Source: Gammaproteobacteria bacterium (GTDB lineage: Bacteria > Pseudomonadota > Gammaproteobacteria > Enterobacterales > Kangiellaceae). Taken from it: 13,453 nt of DNA. Shown one piece after another: positions 1-7,755 of this stretch. Numbering within the stretch: the first letter of the stretch is position 1; the number at the start of each line of letters is the position of its first letter. A program made the translations under genes and the position numbers. The notes beneath the pieces are model-generated. The model was not told the origin of the DNA. It saw only the letters and a list, made by a program, of their open reading frames with translations, and did no database searches. The DNA is taken from the NCBI GenBank assembly GCA_013372875.1, contig JABXIW010000139.1, positions 1 through 13,453 on the forward strand. Reading direction: 5' to 3'.

Positions 1-239
1 ATGAAAACTTTGAATGGCATGTGGCATTATCAGATCCACAGGCAGAAGATAATTGGGATGGCTACACCGGCTTTATCCACAATGTACTTTTAGAAAACTA
101 TCTAAAAGATCACCCTGCACCTGAGGACTGCGAGTTCTATATGTGTGGACCGCCGATGATGAATGCCGCGGTTATTCAAATGCTAGAAGATCTAGGTGTT
201 GAACCTGAAAATATCTTATTGGATGATTTCGGTGGTTAA
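1..239 (+). CDS. nqrF: Na+-translocating NADH:quinone reductase subunit F, C-terminal fragment
   Basis: NqrF is the NADH-oxidising subunit of Na+-NQR: it takes hydride from NADH onto FAD and passes electrons through a 2Fe-2S centre to the rest of the inner-membrane sodium pump. Only the last 78 codons are present, reading in frame from position 3; the gene begins before the window. An in-frame GTG at 21 is internal, because the frame is open to the edge and the upstream residues (ENFEWHV) continue the family sequence. Visible are the C-terminal ferredoxin-NADP+ reductase-type elements: the WDGYTGFIH segment, the nucleotide-binding [12 protein letters not shown] segment, and the invariant end LLDDFGG. 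The gene is followed by a strong terminator-like hairpin and then by apbE and nqrM, both needed to mature this complex. Identity is very secure; the rest of the nqr operon should lie just upstream. Confidence 0.97.
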   Translation, partial: ENFEWHVALSDPQAEDNWDGYTGFIHNVLLENYLKDHPAPEDCEFYMCGPPMMNAAVIQMLEDLGVEPENILLDDFGG

Positions 240-266
240 TCTTTAGCATTAGCAGCTAAATCGGTT

Positions 267-299
267 AAAATAGGCAGTCTCAGCACTGCCTATTTTTTT
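267..299 (+). terminator. Intrinsic terminator after nqrF
   Basis: A perfect 9-bp inverted repeat (ATAGGCAGT at 270-278, ACTGCCTAT at 285-293) with a 6-base loop is preceded by AAAA and runs into a T tract at 293-299. It lies 28 bases after the nqrF stop and ends only 11 bases before the apbE start. It therefore either ends the nqr transcript or partly attenuates read-through into apbE. Confidence 0.85.
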
Positions 300-310
300 G
301 CCTGTTATTT

Positions 311-1324
311 ATGTCATTAATTAAATCTTTAGCTCTGGTAGCGATCATCTTTCTGTTCAGTGCTTGCACTCAAGAAGCTAATTATAAAAAAATTATCGGA
401 TCAACCATGGGCACGACTTACAGTGTAGTGGCTAAAGTCGATGAGCAAGATATCAATCAAATCCATCAGCAAATTGAAACTGAACTCAAAGATATTAATC
501 AATTAATGTCTACCTATATCCCTGACTCGGAAATCAACCAGTTTAATCGCTTATCTGATACTTCTTGCTTTCCCTTTTCAGATAAAACCTGGCAGGTTTT
601 ACTAGCCGCGAGACAGGTTTACCTTGAAACCGACGGCGTCTTTGATATTACCCTAGGCCCACTTATTTCGCGCTGGGGCTTTAATGTAGAGGAATATGAG
701 CAGAAGGTACCTGCAAGTGTTGATATAGAGCAGCTTCTTGCGCAGGTAGGAACTGATAAATTGCAGTTTGATCTTAACCAGCAATGTATCCGAAAATCAC
801 TTCCTCAGATGACGATCAACCTTTCTGCCATTGCCAAGGGCTTTGGAGTAGATCAGTTAGCGCTTATTTTGGATCAACATCAAGTTGATAGCTATTTAGT
901 TGAAATTGGTGGCGAAGTGAAAGCCAAAGGTCTGAAAAACTACAATCAGAATTGGAAAATCGCTGTTGAAAAACCTGCAATTGAAATGGCGCAGGCGCAA
1001 TCGGTGGTAGTCAATTTGCTCAATACCTCTATTGCAACGTCAGGTGACTATCGCAATTATTTCGAACATCAGGGCAAGCGATTTAGCCACACCATTAATC
1101 CTGAAACTGGTTATCCTGTAGAGCATAAATTAACGTCCATCTCCGTTATCCACCCGAGCAATATGCTAGCCGATGCTTATGCAACCGCACTTAACGTGAT
1201 GGGGACTAAGGCTGCTTTTGAGTTTGCAGAGAATAACAAGCTAGCCATCTATGCCATTATGCAAGAAGATACAGGCCCTGTGACTATTGCAAATAAGCAA
1301 TTTCAAGGCTACATCAGTCGCTAA
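311..1324 (+). CDS. apbE: FAD:protein FMN transferase (ApbE lipoprotein)
   Basis: ApbE uses FAD to attach FMN covalently to threonine residues of target proteins; beside nqr genes the expected targets are NqrB and NqrC. The 337-residue protein starts with a lipoprotein-type signal: a charged start, a hydrophobic run at about 6-16, and a lipobox ending in Cys19 (FSAC). This implies anchoring on the periplasmic side of the membrane. Family motifs follow in order: GSTMGTTYSV near 30-39, GPLISRWGF near 116-124, INLSAIAKGFGVD near 169-181, YLVEIGGEVKAKG near 195-207, SHTINPETGYPV near 259-270, and the metal-site region ADAYATALNVMG near 287-298. Length is normal. No Shine-Dalgarno is evident before the ATG, and a terminator ends 11 bases upstream. 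The start is still preferred because it gives an intact lipoprotein signal. nqrM follows after 43 bases. Confidence 0.95.
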   Translation: MSLIKSLALVAIIFLFSACTQEANYKKIIGSTMGTTYSVVAKVDEQDINQIHQQIETELKDINQLMSTYIPDSEINQFNRLSDTSCFPFSDKTWQVLLAARQVYLETDGVFDITLGPLISRWGFNVEEYEQKVPASVDIEQLLAQVGTDKLQFDLNQQCIRKSLPQMTINLSAIAKGFGVDQLALILDQHQVDSYLVEIGGEVKAKGLKNYNQNWKIAVEKPAIEMAQAQSVVVNLLNTSIATSGDYRNYFEHQGKRFSHTINPETGYPVEHKLTSISVIHPSNMLADAYATALNVMGTKAAFEFAENNKLAIYAIMQEDTGPVTIANKQFQGYISR

Positions 1325-1367
1325 TTAATATGTTAAAATAATGCCGAATTTATAAGCAGGTTTAATC

Positions 1368-1583
1368 ATGGGCACTTTTGTACTAGCTTTTTCTCTTTTC
1401 GCAGTGGTAATACTCATTATGGCCGTGGGCTATATATTCCAGCACAAGCGGATCAGTGGAAGTTGCGGCGGCTTGGATGCTTTGGGAATTGAAAAAGCCT
1501 GCGATTGTGAGAAGCCTTGCGCCAAGAAACGTGCCCGTTTACGCAACGAGCGCCGTTTAAATATACAAATTATTGAAGATTAG
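1368..1583 (+). CDS. nqrM: Na+-NQR maturation protein NqrM
   Basis: NqrM (formerly DUF539) is a small membrane protein required for assembly of Na+-NQR and thought to supply iron to the Cys-ligated site between NqrD and NqrE. The 71-residue product has one N-terminal membrane segment at about 4-24, followed by a soluble tail with the four characteristic cysteines: C33 in SGSCGG, then C45, C47 and C51 in a CxCxxxC arrangement. A basic stretch (KKRARLRNERR) follows. The ATG has a good ribosome binding site (AGCAGG, 7 bases upstream). Position directly after apbE is the usual one in gammaproteobacterial nqr loci. The gene converges on the CBS-domain gene with only 19 bases between stop codons. 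Confidence 0.95.
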   Translation: MGTFVLAFSLFAVVILIMAVGYIFQHKRISGSCGGLDALGIEKACDCEKPCAKKRARLRNERRLNIQIIED

Positions 1584-1602
1584 CCTGACGTCGGCTCAAT
1601 AT

Positions 1603-2010
1603 TTATTCCCAGTTAACGCCAATATACTGTAAAGCTTTCAAAATTGATTGGCGTGAAATCATACCAACTAACTGACTCTTTTGAACCACAGGGTACATAC
1701 GGCAATTATCTTGCAAAAAACGCTCTGCCACATCAGCAATACTGTCATCAGGATGACAAGTTTTAACCTCTTTGGTCATTCGATCCATCACTCTGTCACC
1801 TAAATCACCATGATAGATAGCGCTTAGCACCGTATGTAAGCAATCCTTTTCCGAAAGATACCCAACCAGTCTATTGTGGTCGTCTAACACTGGCGCGCCC
1901 GTCAAGCGGTACTCCAGCATGGTTTGCGCTGCTTCAACCACATCAGTTTCTGGAGCCAAGGTAATCATGGCCGAAGTCATATAGTCTCTTACCGCTACGG
2001 ATTTAAGCAT
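1603..2010 (-). CDS. Two-CBS-domain protein
   Basis: A 135-residue protein made almost entirely of two CBS domains, at about residues 7-60 (VRDYMTSAMITLAPETDVVEAA ... LTGAPVLDDHNRLVGYLSEKDCL) and 75-130 (MDRMTKEVKTCHPDDSIADVAERFL ... RMYPVVQKSQLVGMISRQSIL). CBS pairs form Bateman modules that bind adenine nucleotides and usually sense energy state or regulate partner proteins. With no attached effector domain, this one probably acts as a stand-alone sensor; its partner is unknown. The frame is also open to a TTG at 2031, but the ATG at 2010 is preferred because AAAGGAG lies six bases upstream of it and falls inside the longer version. A candidate promoter and a 16-bp palindrome lie upstream. 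The family is certain; the function is not. Confidence 0.88.
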   Translation of the reverse strand: MLKSVAVRDYMTSAMITLAPETDVVEAAQTMLEYRLTGAPVLDDHNRLVGYLSEKDCLHTVLSAIYHGDLGDRVMDRMTKEVKTCHPDDSIADVAERFLQDNCRMYPVVQKSQLVGMISRQSILKALQYIGVNWE

Positions 2011-2057
2011 TGCAGGCTCCTTTAATATCAATTTTTGATGTTTAACTTATTGTTTTT

Positions 2058-2073
2058 AAGAATAATTATTCTT
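2058..2073. promoter_or_regulatory. Perfect 16-bp palindrome, candidate operator of the CBS-domain gene
   Basis: AAGAATAATTATTCTT is a perfect palindrome with no spacer. It lies about 48 bases upstream of the CBS gene start codon, just downstream of a candidate promoter on the minus strand, a typical repressor position. The binding protein is unknown; AT-rich palindromes can arise by chance. Confidence 0.4.
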
Positions 2074-2083
2074 GCTTAATTTG

Positions 2084-2112
2084 ATAATAGCTCAATTATT
2101 TCTTTCAGGCAA
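2084..2112 (-). promoter_or_regulatory. Candidate sigma-70 promoter of the CBS-domain gene
   Basis: On the minus strand, TTGCCT (2112-2107) and TATTAT (2089-2084) are separated by 17 bases; the -10 matches consensus at five of six positions and the -35 at four. Transcription would start near 2077, giving a leader of about 65 bases containing the palindrome and the AAAGGAG site. The -35 abuts the terminator of the upstream porin-like gene, so the CBS gene appears to be transcribed on its own. Confidence 0.45.
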
Positions 2113-2140
2113 AATAAAACCCAGCCGAGGCTGGGTTTTA
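2112..2140 (-). terminator. Intrinsic terminator after the OmpA-family gene
   Basis: The inverted repeat AAAACCCAGC (2116-2125) / GCTGGGTTTT (2130-2139) encloses a 4-base loop and is followed on the minus strand by TATTTT. It lies 22 bases past the stop of the OmpA-family gene. The flanking A and T runs would let it work in either direction. Confidence 0.85.
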
Positions 2141-2161
2141 TAAGATGACTCAAAAATCTAA

Positions 2162-3322
2162 TTATTTAGATTCTAAGTTTGCTTCCGCACGACGGTTAAG
2201 TGCACGGCCTTCAGCAGTAGCATTGTCTGCGATAGGACGAGTTTCACCGTAACCAACACCGCTTAAACGAGATGCATCGATACCGAAGTTGCTTACTAAG
2301 TAGCTGACTACTGAGTTAGCACGACGCTCTGATAAGCCTTGGTTGTAGCTAGCAGAACCAACGCTGTCAGTGTGACCTTGGATTTCAGCATTCACGTTAG
2401 TGAATTGACGCATGAACTCAGCAACTTTAGCAATTTCAGAAACCATTTCTGGCTTGATTGTATACTTGTTTGTGTCAAAGTTCAAACGCATATCAATCAC
2501 AACTTTCTCTTGGATTTGACAGCCTTTGTCGTCAACTTTAGCGCCTGCAGGCGTATTTGGACAAGCGTCTTGATAGTCGTAAACGCCGTCGCCATCAGAA
2601 TCTAATGGACAACCGTAAGCGTCAACGCGCGCACCAGCTGGAGTACCAGGGCAACGATCATTCGCGTCGATTACGCCGTCACCATCAGAATCTTGAGGTG
2701 CTTTTACTGGCTCTTTTACTGGAGCAGGAGCTGAGTCATAATCAGTTGAGCCAAAGAAGTAACCGAAACCAACGTATAATAACTTGTCATCACCCAAATC
2801 ACTATCGCCATCTAAGAAGTCAACACCTGCGCGAACAAAGGCATGCTTAGAAGCGAAATGCTGGATACCAACACCCAATTTAATATATTCATTTTCTTCA
2901 AGTTGCGATGGCACTAAATATGGAATACGAGCACCAGCACCATCCACGTTATAACGACCAAAACCAAATTTAAGGAATGGGCTAGTTGTAGTACTACCTA
3001 ACCAATCCGTATCATTGTATAAGAAATCAACACCGTACGACTCTAAATCAAAACGACCCGCCAATGGTTCCCTAGCAGAAGCTGTCTTATCGATGTCATC
3101 AAAATAAGCATAGTGCCCTTCAACAGCCCAGTTTTTGTTAAACATCCAACCAATATTGGTACCAAACGTATCTTGATTAGAAATATTTCTCGCTATATCA
3201 AAATCTGCTTGAGTCCAATTGATCATTCCGTAAGCGCCGTTACGGTCCTTAACTTCACCTTCGCCTGCAAAACCCGCAACACTTGCAGATAATAAACAAG
3301 CTCCAATTAATAACTTCTTCAT
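2162..3322 (-). CDS. OmpA-family outer membrane protein with TSP3 repeats
   Basis: A 386-residue outer membrane protein of the OmpA/OprF type. In order: a Sec signal peptide (MKKLLIGACLLSASVAGFA, cleavage near residue 19-20); an OmpA-type beta-barrel at about 25-192, with alternating hydrophobic strands and a terminal aromatic YFF; a Pro-rich linker at about 198-210; two thrombospondin type-3-like repeats at about 211-268, each with DSDGDGV and two Cys; and a C-terminal OmpA peptidoglycan-binding domain at about 275-383. That domain carries HTDSVGS with Asp319 and SERRA with Arg334, spaced as the E. coli OmpA diaminopimelate-binding pair. The likely role is a structural link between outer membrane and peptidoglycan, possibly with weak porin activity. 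The ATG has AGAGGG eight bases upstream, its own candidate promoter and a strong terminator, so it is probably a single, highly expressed gene. I give no symbol because several paralogues share this layout. Confidence 0.93.
   Translation of the reverse strand: MKKLLIGACLLSASVAGFAGEGEVKDRNGAYGMINWTQADFDIARNISNQDTFGTNIGWMFNKNWAVEGHYAYFDDIDKTASAREPLAGRFDLESYGVDFLYNDTDWLGSTTTSPFLKFGFGRYNVDGAGARIPYLVPSQLEENEYIKLGVGIQHFASKHAFVRAGVDFLDGDSDLGDDKLLYVGFGYFFGSTDYDSAPAPVKEPVKAPQDSDGDGVIDANDRCPGTPAGARVDAYGCPLDSDGDGVYDYQDACPNTPAGAKVDDKGCQIQEKVVIDMRLNFDTNKYTIKPEMVSEIAKVAEFMRQFTNVNAEIQGHTDSVGSASYNQGLSERRANSVVSYLVSNFGIDASRLSGVGYGETRPIADNATAEGRALNRRAEANLESK
2519..2692 (-). repeat. Two tandem TSP3-like Ca-binding repeats within the OmpA-family gene
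   Basis: Residues 211-238 and 241-268 are near-identical units with a 30-residue period: DSDGDGV, a Cys, (P/N)TPAGA(R/K)VD, then Gly-Cys. The Asp-rich DxDxDG loops are of the calcium-binding type, and the paired Cys could form a disulfide in each unit. They act as a stiff spacer between barrel and peptidoglycan-binding domain. Confidence 0.8.
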
Positions 3323-3375
3323 TTGATTTGCCCTCTCTTATTTAGAAGTATTCCAATTATCATAAAATCCCTGCC

Positions 3376-3405
3376 AGTATACATGAAACAAGGACTTATA
3401 TACAA
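3376..3405 (-). promoter_or_regulatory. Candidate promoter of the OmpA-family gene
   Basis: On the minus strand TTGTAT (3405-3400) and TATACT (3381-3376) are separated by 18 bases. Transcription would start near 3369, leaving a leader of about 45 bases before the ATG at 3322. The surrounding 128-bp intergenic region is very AT-rich and holds no clear terminator for glmM. Confidence 0.4.
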
Positions 3406-3450
3406 AAATAGTACTAATTTTAATAAATTTTACAACCTAAGTTATTGATA

Positions 3451-4779
3451 TTAACCAACAAGTTCCGCTATTTCTGCCGCTTTTGACTCGGCTAACGACT
3501 TATCTTTGGCTTCTACCATCACCCTGATCAGCGGCTCGGTGCCTGAAGCGCGGATTAAAACTCTGCCTTCAGCCTGTAATTCATCTTCTACACGCTGTAC
3601 CACTTGAGTTAACTCTTCTGATGCTAACGCTTTTGTTGCATCCACTACTCGAACATTGATAAGCGTCTGAGGAAACATCGGTGTCATTTGAACCATTTGT
3701 GCCAAATCTTTATTTTCATGCTGTAAAGCCTTGAGAACCTGCAGAGCTGCTATAATGCCATCACCAGTTGAATTGTGCTCTAAACAAATCACATGCCCAG
3801 AAGACTCGCCACCGATAGACCAGTCATTCTTTTTCAACTGTTCCATTACATAGCGATCACCAACTTTCGCTCTCACAAACGGAACCTGCATTTCAGCCAA
3901 AGCATTCTCAATTGCCATATTGGTCATTAGCGTTCCAACAACGCCACCTTCGAGTTTACCTTGATTTTTCATTGCTCTTGCGATCAACATGATCAATTGA
4001 TCACCATTAACCAACTCTCCATTAGCATCGATCATCATGACACGGTCAGCATCGCCATCAAAGGCAATACCAAGATCCGCATTTTCAGTGATCACCTTCT
4101 TTGCTAAGGGATCGGTATGGGTTGCACCACGTTCTTTATTGATATTCAAACCGTCAGGATTGACTCCCATACTGATAACTTCCGCACCCAACTCTTTAAA
4201 CACATAGGGCGCAATATGATAAGCAGCACCATGCGCGCAATCTAAGACAATTTTCATGCCTTTTAACGAAAAATCATTGGAAACACTAGCCTTGCAGAAC
4301 TCAATATAGCGCGCTGCAGCATCATCAATTCGATAGGCTTTACCGAGTTGCTCAGAAGGCAGAGAAAACATCTCTTGATCCAGCAGTTTTTCAATTTCCA
4401 GCTCTACCTCATCTGGCAGCTTAGTGCCATCACTGGAGAAAAATTTAATACCATTATCATAAAAAGGATTGTGCGATGCGCTGATCACAATCCCTGCGTC
4501 AGCTCTAAAAGTTCGGGTCAAATAGGCGACTGCAGGCGTTGGCATAGGCCCGACTAAAAGACTGTCCACTCCAGCTGCAGTTAAACCAGCTTCTAATACC
4601 GACTCAAACATATAACCCGATATACGCGTATCTTTTCCTATCACCACTTTGCTCCGTTCATGGCCGTTTTGCGCGAGCACTTTACCTGCCGCCCAGCCCA
4701 GTTTAAGTACAAACTCAGGGGTAATGGGAAATTGCCCAACCGTTCCTCTGATACCATCGGTACCGAAATACTTTCTCAT
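3451..4779 (-). CDS. glmM: Phosphoglucosamine mutase
   Basis: GlmM interconverts glucosamine-6-phosphate and glucosamine-1-phosphate in the cytosol, supplying UDP-GlcNAc for peptidoglycan and lipopolysaccharide. The 442-residue protein has all four hexose-phosphate mutase elements: FGTDGIRG at 5-12; the active-site loop SASHNP with Ser102 as the residue to be phosphorylated; the metal-binding DGDADR at 241-246; the substrate loop GGESSGH at 323-329; and the phosphate-binding RASGTEP near 410-416. Length and spacing match the bacterial enzyme. The start has AGGA seven bases upstream, and the gene lies 19 bases after folP, so the two are cotranscribed as in E. coli. In E. coli secG follows glmM; here the OmpA-family gene follows instead. 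Confidence 0.97.
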   Translation of the reverse strand: MRKYFGTDGIRGTVGQFPITPEFVLKLGWAAGKVLAQNGHERSKVVIGKDTRISGYMFESVLEAGLTAAGVDSLLVGPMPTPAVAYLTRTFRADAGIVISASHNPFYDNGIKFFSSDGTKLPDEVELEIEKLLDQEMFSLPSEQLGKAYRIDDAAARYIEFCKASVSNDFSLKGMKIVLDCAHGAAYHIAPYVFKELGAEVISMGVNPDGLNINKERGATHTDPLAKKVITENADLGIAFDGDADRVMMIDANGELVNGDQLIMLIARAMKNQGKLEGGVVGTLMTNMAIENALAEMQVPFVRAKVGDRYVMEQLKKNDWSIGGESSGHVICLEHNSTGDGIIAALQVLKALQHENKDLAQMVQMTPMFPQTLINVRVVDATKALASEELTQVVQRVEDELQAEGRVLIRASGTEPLIRVMVEAKDKSLAESKAAEIAELVG

Positions 4780-4798
4780 GTTTTTTCCTACTTTCTTA

Positions 4799-5611
4799 TT
4801 AGTGTTGCTCTATCGCTTTATAAACTTCAATTGCTTCTTTGGTAGCTTTCACGTCATGAACTCGCAGTATTTTAGCACCTTTTGTTACTGCAATTAAACC
4901 AGCCGCCACGCTCGCAACCATTCGCTTATCAACTTCTAGCCCTAAAATCTGCTCAAACATACGCTTACGTGAAACTCCAACTAATAAAGGCAAATCACCT
5001 ATTTGTAAATCATAAAGGTGCTTTAATAATTGACAATTATGTTGCAACGTTTTGCCAAAACCAATGCCTGGATCTAAACAAATTCGCCTTTTATCAATAC
5101 CCGCTTCAACACAGGCATTAACGCGCTCCCTTAAAAAATCGCCCACTTGTTTCACCACATTTATATAATAAGGAGCATCTTGCATGGTTCGGGGCTCGCC
5201 CTGCATATGCATCAAGCATACATCCACTTGACCATCAACTATCACTTCCAAAGCCCCATCTGCTTGTAAAGCGCGCACATCATTAATCATTGTCGCACCA
5301 GCATCGATCGCAGCGCTCATCACTTCGGTTTTAGAGGTGTCAACAGAAATTGATACGCCTAGTGGTTGTAGAGCTTCAACTAAAGGAATTACCCGTCTAA
5401 TTTCTTGTTGCACTGATACCGCTTGCGCACCAGGGCGAGTTGATTCGCCGCCAATGTCAATAATATCTGCCCCCTCTTCCAACATTCGCTGGGCATGCTC
5501 AAACGCATTATTTTTGTGACTGAACTGCCCCCCATCCGAAAAGGAGTCAGGCGTCACATTCAATATACCCATCACTAATGGGCCAGGCTTGGTTAAAATT
5601 GATGGCTTCAT
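4799..5611 (-). CDS. folP: Dihydropteroate synthase
   Basis: FolP condenses 4-aminobenzoate with 6-hydroxymethyl-7,8-dihydropterin pyrophosphate to give 7,8-dihydropteroate, the folate step blocked by sulfonamides. The 270-residue TIM-barrel protein is of normal length and has the signature loops in order: [11 protein letters not shown] at 18-28, GGESTRPGA at 54-62, IDVDT-equivalent SISVDTSK at 87-94, DPGIGFGK at 180-187, GVSRK at 212-216 and the C-terminal RVHDV at 250-254. The ATG at 5611 has AAAGGA about seven bases upstream. An intrinsic-terminator-like hairpin lies in the short gap to ftsH, so expression depends on read-through or a promoter I could not place. glmM follows directly. Confidence 0.97.
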   Translation of the reverse strand: MKPSILTKPGPLVMGILNVTPDSFSDGGQFSHKNNAFEHAQRMLEEGADIIDIGGESTRPGAQAVSVQQEIRRVIPLVEALQPLGVSISVDTSKTEVMSAAIDAGATMINDVRALQADGALEVIVDGQVDVCLMHMQGEPRTMQDAPYYINVVKQVGDFLRERVNACVEAGIDKRRICLDPGIGFGKTLQHNCQLLKHLYDLQIGDLPLLVGVSRKRMFEQILGLEVDKRMVASVAAGLIAVTKGAKILRVHDVKATKEAIEVYKAIEQH

Positions 5612-5630
5612 GGACTGTTCCTTTAGCGCA

Positions 5631-5657
5631 AAAGAAAAAAGGCCCGATGGACCTTTT
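5631..5657 (-). terminator. Intrinsic terminator between ftsH and folP
   Basis: On the minus strand AAAAGGTCC and GGGCCTTTT pair as a 9-bp stem with one G-T pair and a 3-base ATC loop, followed by TTCTTT. It begins 13 bases after the ftsH stop and ends about seven bases before the folP ribosome binding site, so it lies inside the ftsH-folP-glmM gene string and probably reduces transcription of the downstream genes. Confidence 0.75.
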
Positions 5658-5669
5658 CAAATTTACACA

Positions 5670-7613
5670 TTAATCTTCGCGTAATTTTACCACTACGGCC
5701 GACTCTTCTTTTTCACCATCCTTTGGCTGGGGGTCTTGAGGTGGCTCACTAGGGCCATCAGGCTTGTCATTCCAATTTTCTGGCGGCTGCGGGTCATCGC
5801 CTTGCATAATGTCATCGATTTGTTTGGCGTCAATCGTCTCGTACTTCATCAAGGCATCTGCCATCGCGTGCAATTTATCTAAATTATCATTCAAGATTTT
5901 TTCAGCACGTTGGTAATTGCGGTCGATGAAGTTTCTAATTTCTTCATCAATAGCTCTGGCCGTATCATCAGCAATGTTTTTATGCTGAGTTACTGAGCGA
6001 CCCAAGAATACTTCACCCTCATCTTGGGCATAAGATAACGGTCCTAACTTGTCTGACAGACCCCACTTTGTCACCATATTGCGCGCAATTTCCGTAGCGC
6101 GCTCAATGTCATTGGAAGCACCTGTGGTCACTTGTTCAGGCCCATTTAAAATCTCCTCAGCAATTCGTCCACCAAATAATGACGAAAGTTGAGATTCCAG
6201 TTGTTCCTTAGACATGGAGTAGCGATCTTGCTCAGGCAAATACATAGTCACACCTAAGGCGCGGCCACGCGGAATAATCGATACTTTATATACAGGGTCG
6301 TGACTCGGCACTTTCAAGCCAACAATCGCATGGCCAGCTTCATGATAAGCGGTATTACGCTTTTCTTCTTCAGTCATCACCATAGAGCGACGTTCGGCAC
6401 CCATCATGATTTTGTCTTTTGCCTTCTCAAAATGGTCCATATTGACCGTGCGCTTATTTTCACGCGCCGCAAATAAAGCTGCTTCATTAACCAGATTCGC
6501 CAAATCCGCGCCAGAAAAGCCTGGCGTACCGCGAGCAATAACACCCGCTTCAACATCATCGGCGGCAGGTACTTTACGCATATGTACCTGTAAGATTTTT
6601 TCACGACCTTGGATATCTGGTAAGCCAACCACCACTTGGCGATCAAATCGGCCTGGGCGTAAAAGAGCTGGGTCTAAAACATCTGGACGGTTGGTAGCCG
6701 CAATCACAATCACGCCTTCACCGCCCTCAAAGCCATCCATTTCCACCAACAATTGGTTCAAGGTTTGCTCACGCTCATCATGACCGCCGCCCATGCCAGC
6801 GCCACGATGACGACCAACCGCATCGATCTCATCGATAAAAATAATGCATGGCGCATGTTTCTTAGCTTGATCAAACATATCGCGAACTCGCGACGCACCA
6901 ACACCAACAAACATTTCGACAAAATCTGAACCGGAAATAGTGAAAAATGGCACTTTAGCTTCGCCTGCAATGGCTCTTGCCAATAAGGTTTTACCTGTAC
7001 CAGGCGGACCCACCATCAAAACACCACGCGGAATAGTGCCGCCGAGTTTTTGATATTTTCGCGGATCACGTAAGAAATCGACTAATTCGCCAACTTCTTC
7101 TTTGGCTTCTTCAACTCCAGCCACATCAGCAAAAGTCGTTTTCACTTGATCTTCCGATAGCATACGCGCTTTGGATTTACCAAAAGACAAGGCGCCGCCA
7201 CCTTTGCCACCACCCTGCATCTGGCGCATAAAGTAAATCCAGACGCCAATTAATAAGAGGATTGGACCAAAAGTAAATAGAATGGTGCTAAAGCCATTGC
7301 CTTCTGGCTTTACTGCTTCGTAATCAACTTTGTTTTCTAAAAGAATTTCGTTGAGCTTTTCTACACCACCTACTGGTATTTGAGCAATTGAGTTTACCTC
7401 TTTGTTATTAACATCAGGGTAACCTCGAGCAATCCCTCCGCCATTGGGATCAATTTCTACCATTTGGAATTCTTTGCTTTCTACCTTTTGCACAAATTCG
7501 CTAAATGGAATTTTGCTATTATCCATAGAGCGCTGGTTAATTTGCTCAATCACAAAAAACAAAATAATGGCCGTTACAGCCCAAAACAGAATATTTTTAA
7601 CTAAGTCGTTCAA
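5670..7613 (-). CDS. ftsH: ATP-dependent zinc metalloprotease FtsH
   Basis: FtsH is the hexameric inner-membrane AAA+ protease that degrades misassembled membrane proteins and regulatory substrates such as LpxC and sigma-32. The 647-residue product has the standard order: membrane segment at about 8-23, periplasmic domain to about 108, second membrane segment at 109-129, Walker A GPPGTGKT at 202-209, Walker B IIFIDE at 257-262, second region of homology at about 304-326 ending in RPGRFDR, and zinc-protease motif HEAGH at 424-428. The tail is Pro/Asp/Glu-rich. The start codon is TTG: an in-frame TGA lies 12 bases upstream, GAGG sits seven bases before the TTG, and the next Met (residue 31) would remove the first membrane segment. 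It follows rlmE after 137 bases with its own candidate promoter. Confidence 0.98.
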   Translation of the reverse strand: MNDLVKNILFWAVTAIILFFVIEQINQRSMDNSKIPFSEFVQKVESKEFQMVEIDPNGGGIARGYPDVNNKEVNSIAQIPVGGVEKLNEILLENKVDYEAVKPEGNGFSTILFTFGPILLLIGVWIYFMRQMQGGGKGGGALSFGKSKARMLSEDQVKTTFADVAGVEEAKEEVGELVDFLRDPRKYQKLGGTIPRGVLMVGPPGTGKTLLARAIAGEAKVPFFTISGSDFVEMFVGVGASRVRDMFDQAKKHAPCIIFIDEIDAVGRHRGAGMGGGHDEREQTLNQLLVEMDGFEGGEGVIVIAATNRPDVLDPALLRPGRFDRQVVVGLPDIQGREKILQVHMRKVPAADDVEAGVIARGTPGFSGADLANLVNEAALFAARENKRTVNMDHFEKAKDKIMMGAERRSMVMTEEEKRNTAYHEAGHAIVGLKVPSHDPVYKVSIIPRGRALGVTMYLPEQDRYSMSKEQLESQLSSLFGGRIAEEILNGPEQVTTGASNDIERATEIARNMVTKWGLSDKLGPLSYAQDEGEVFLGRSVTQHKNIADDTARAIDEEIRNFIDRNYQRAEKILNDNLDKLHAMADALMKYETIDAKQIDDIMQGDDPQPPENWNDKPDGPSEPPQDPQPKDGEKEESAVVVKLRED

Positions 7614-7664
7614 ACTTGAACCTCAACTTTTCGGCTAGCTTGCCAATTTTCTATTAATCAATAC

Positions 7665-7673
7665 ATTATGCCA
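7665..7673 (-). promoter_or_regulatory. Candidate extended -10 promoter of ftsH
   Basis: On the minus strand TGGCATAAT combines the extended TGN element with a -10 matching consensus at five of six positions. Transcription would start near 7658, about 45 bases before the TTG start codon. No good -35 lies at the expected distance, as is common for extended -10 promoters. A heat-shock promoter, known for ftsH in E. coli, was not recognised. Confidence 0.35.
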
Positions 7674-7736
7674 TGCTGACAAAAGATCGGTAGCCCCATT
7701 TACAAAAGCTAACAAGTTTCTTTTATCATTCAACCA

Positions 7737-7755
7737 GTTAGTGGCAGTCACTAAC
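7737..7755. repeat. Inverted repeat overlapping the rlmE stop codon
   Basis: GTTAGTG (7737-7743) and CACTAAC (7749-7755) form a perfect 7-bp stem around a 5-base loop. The rlmE stop codon (7751-7753) lies within it. No T tract follows on the minus strand, so it is not a standard terminator; it could protect a 3' end or be coincidence. Confidence 0.4.

Noticed and set aside
1582..1596. Hairpin AGCC/GGCT between nqrM and the CBS gene as a shared terminator
   Set aside because: Only a 4-bp stem with no T tract on either side.
2011..2031. Upstream TTG start for the CBS-domain protein, adding seven residues
   Set aside because: The ribosome binding site AAAGGAG lies inside this extension and is correctly spaced for the ATG at 2010.
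2081..2095. FNR-like site (TTGAT...TCAA) upstream of the CBS gene
   Set aside because: Spacing and the second half-site do not fit TTGAT-N4-ATCAA.
2339..2850. Two open frames on the plus strand opposite the OmpA-family gene
   Set aside because: They mirror a well-supported gene, have no ribosome binding site or recognisable domain, and are low-complexity Arg/His/Asn-rich translations.
3404..3430. TAGTACTA palindrome with A/T flanks as the glmM terminator
   Set aside because: AT-only stem with no loop; too weak to call.
4649..5121. Plus-strand open frames opposite the glmM/folP junction
   Set aside because: No ribosome binding sites or domains; both strands cannot be explained better than by glmM and folP.
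6404..6970. Open frames in other phases within ftsH
   Set aside because: Compositional shadows of ftsH; no family features and no start signals.
7737..7755. Inverted repeat at the rlmE stop as an intrinsic terminator
   Set aside because: No T run follows on the minus strand; kept only as a repeat.
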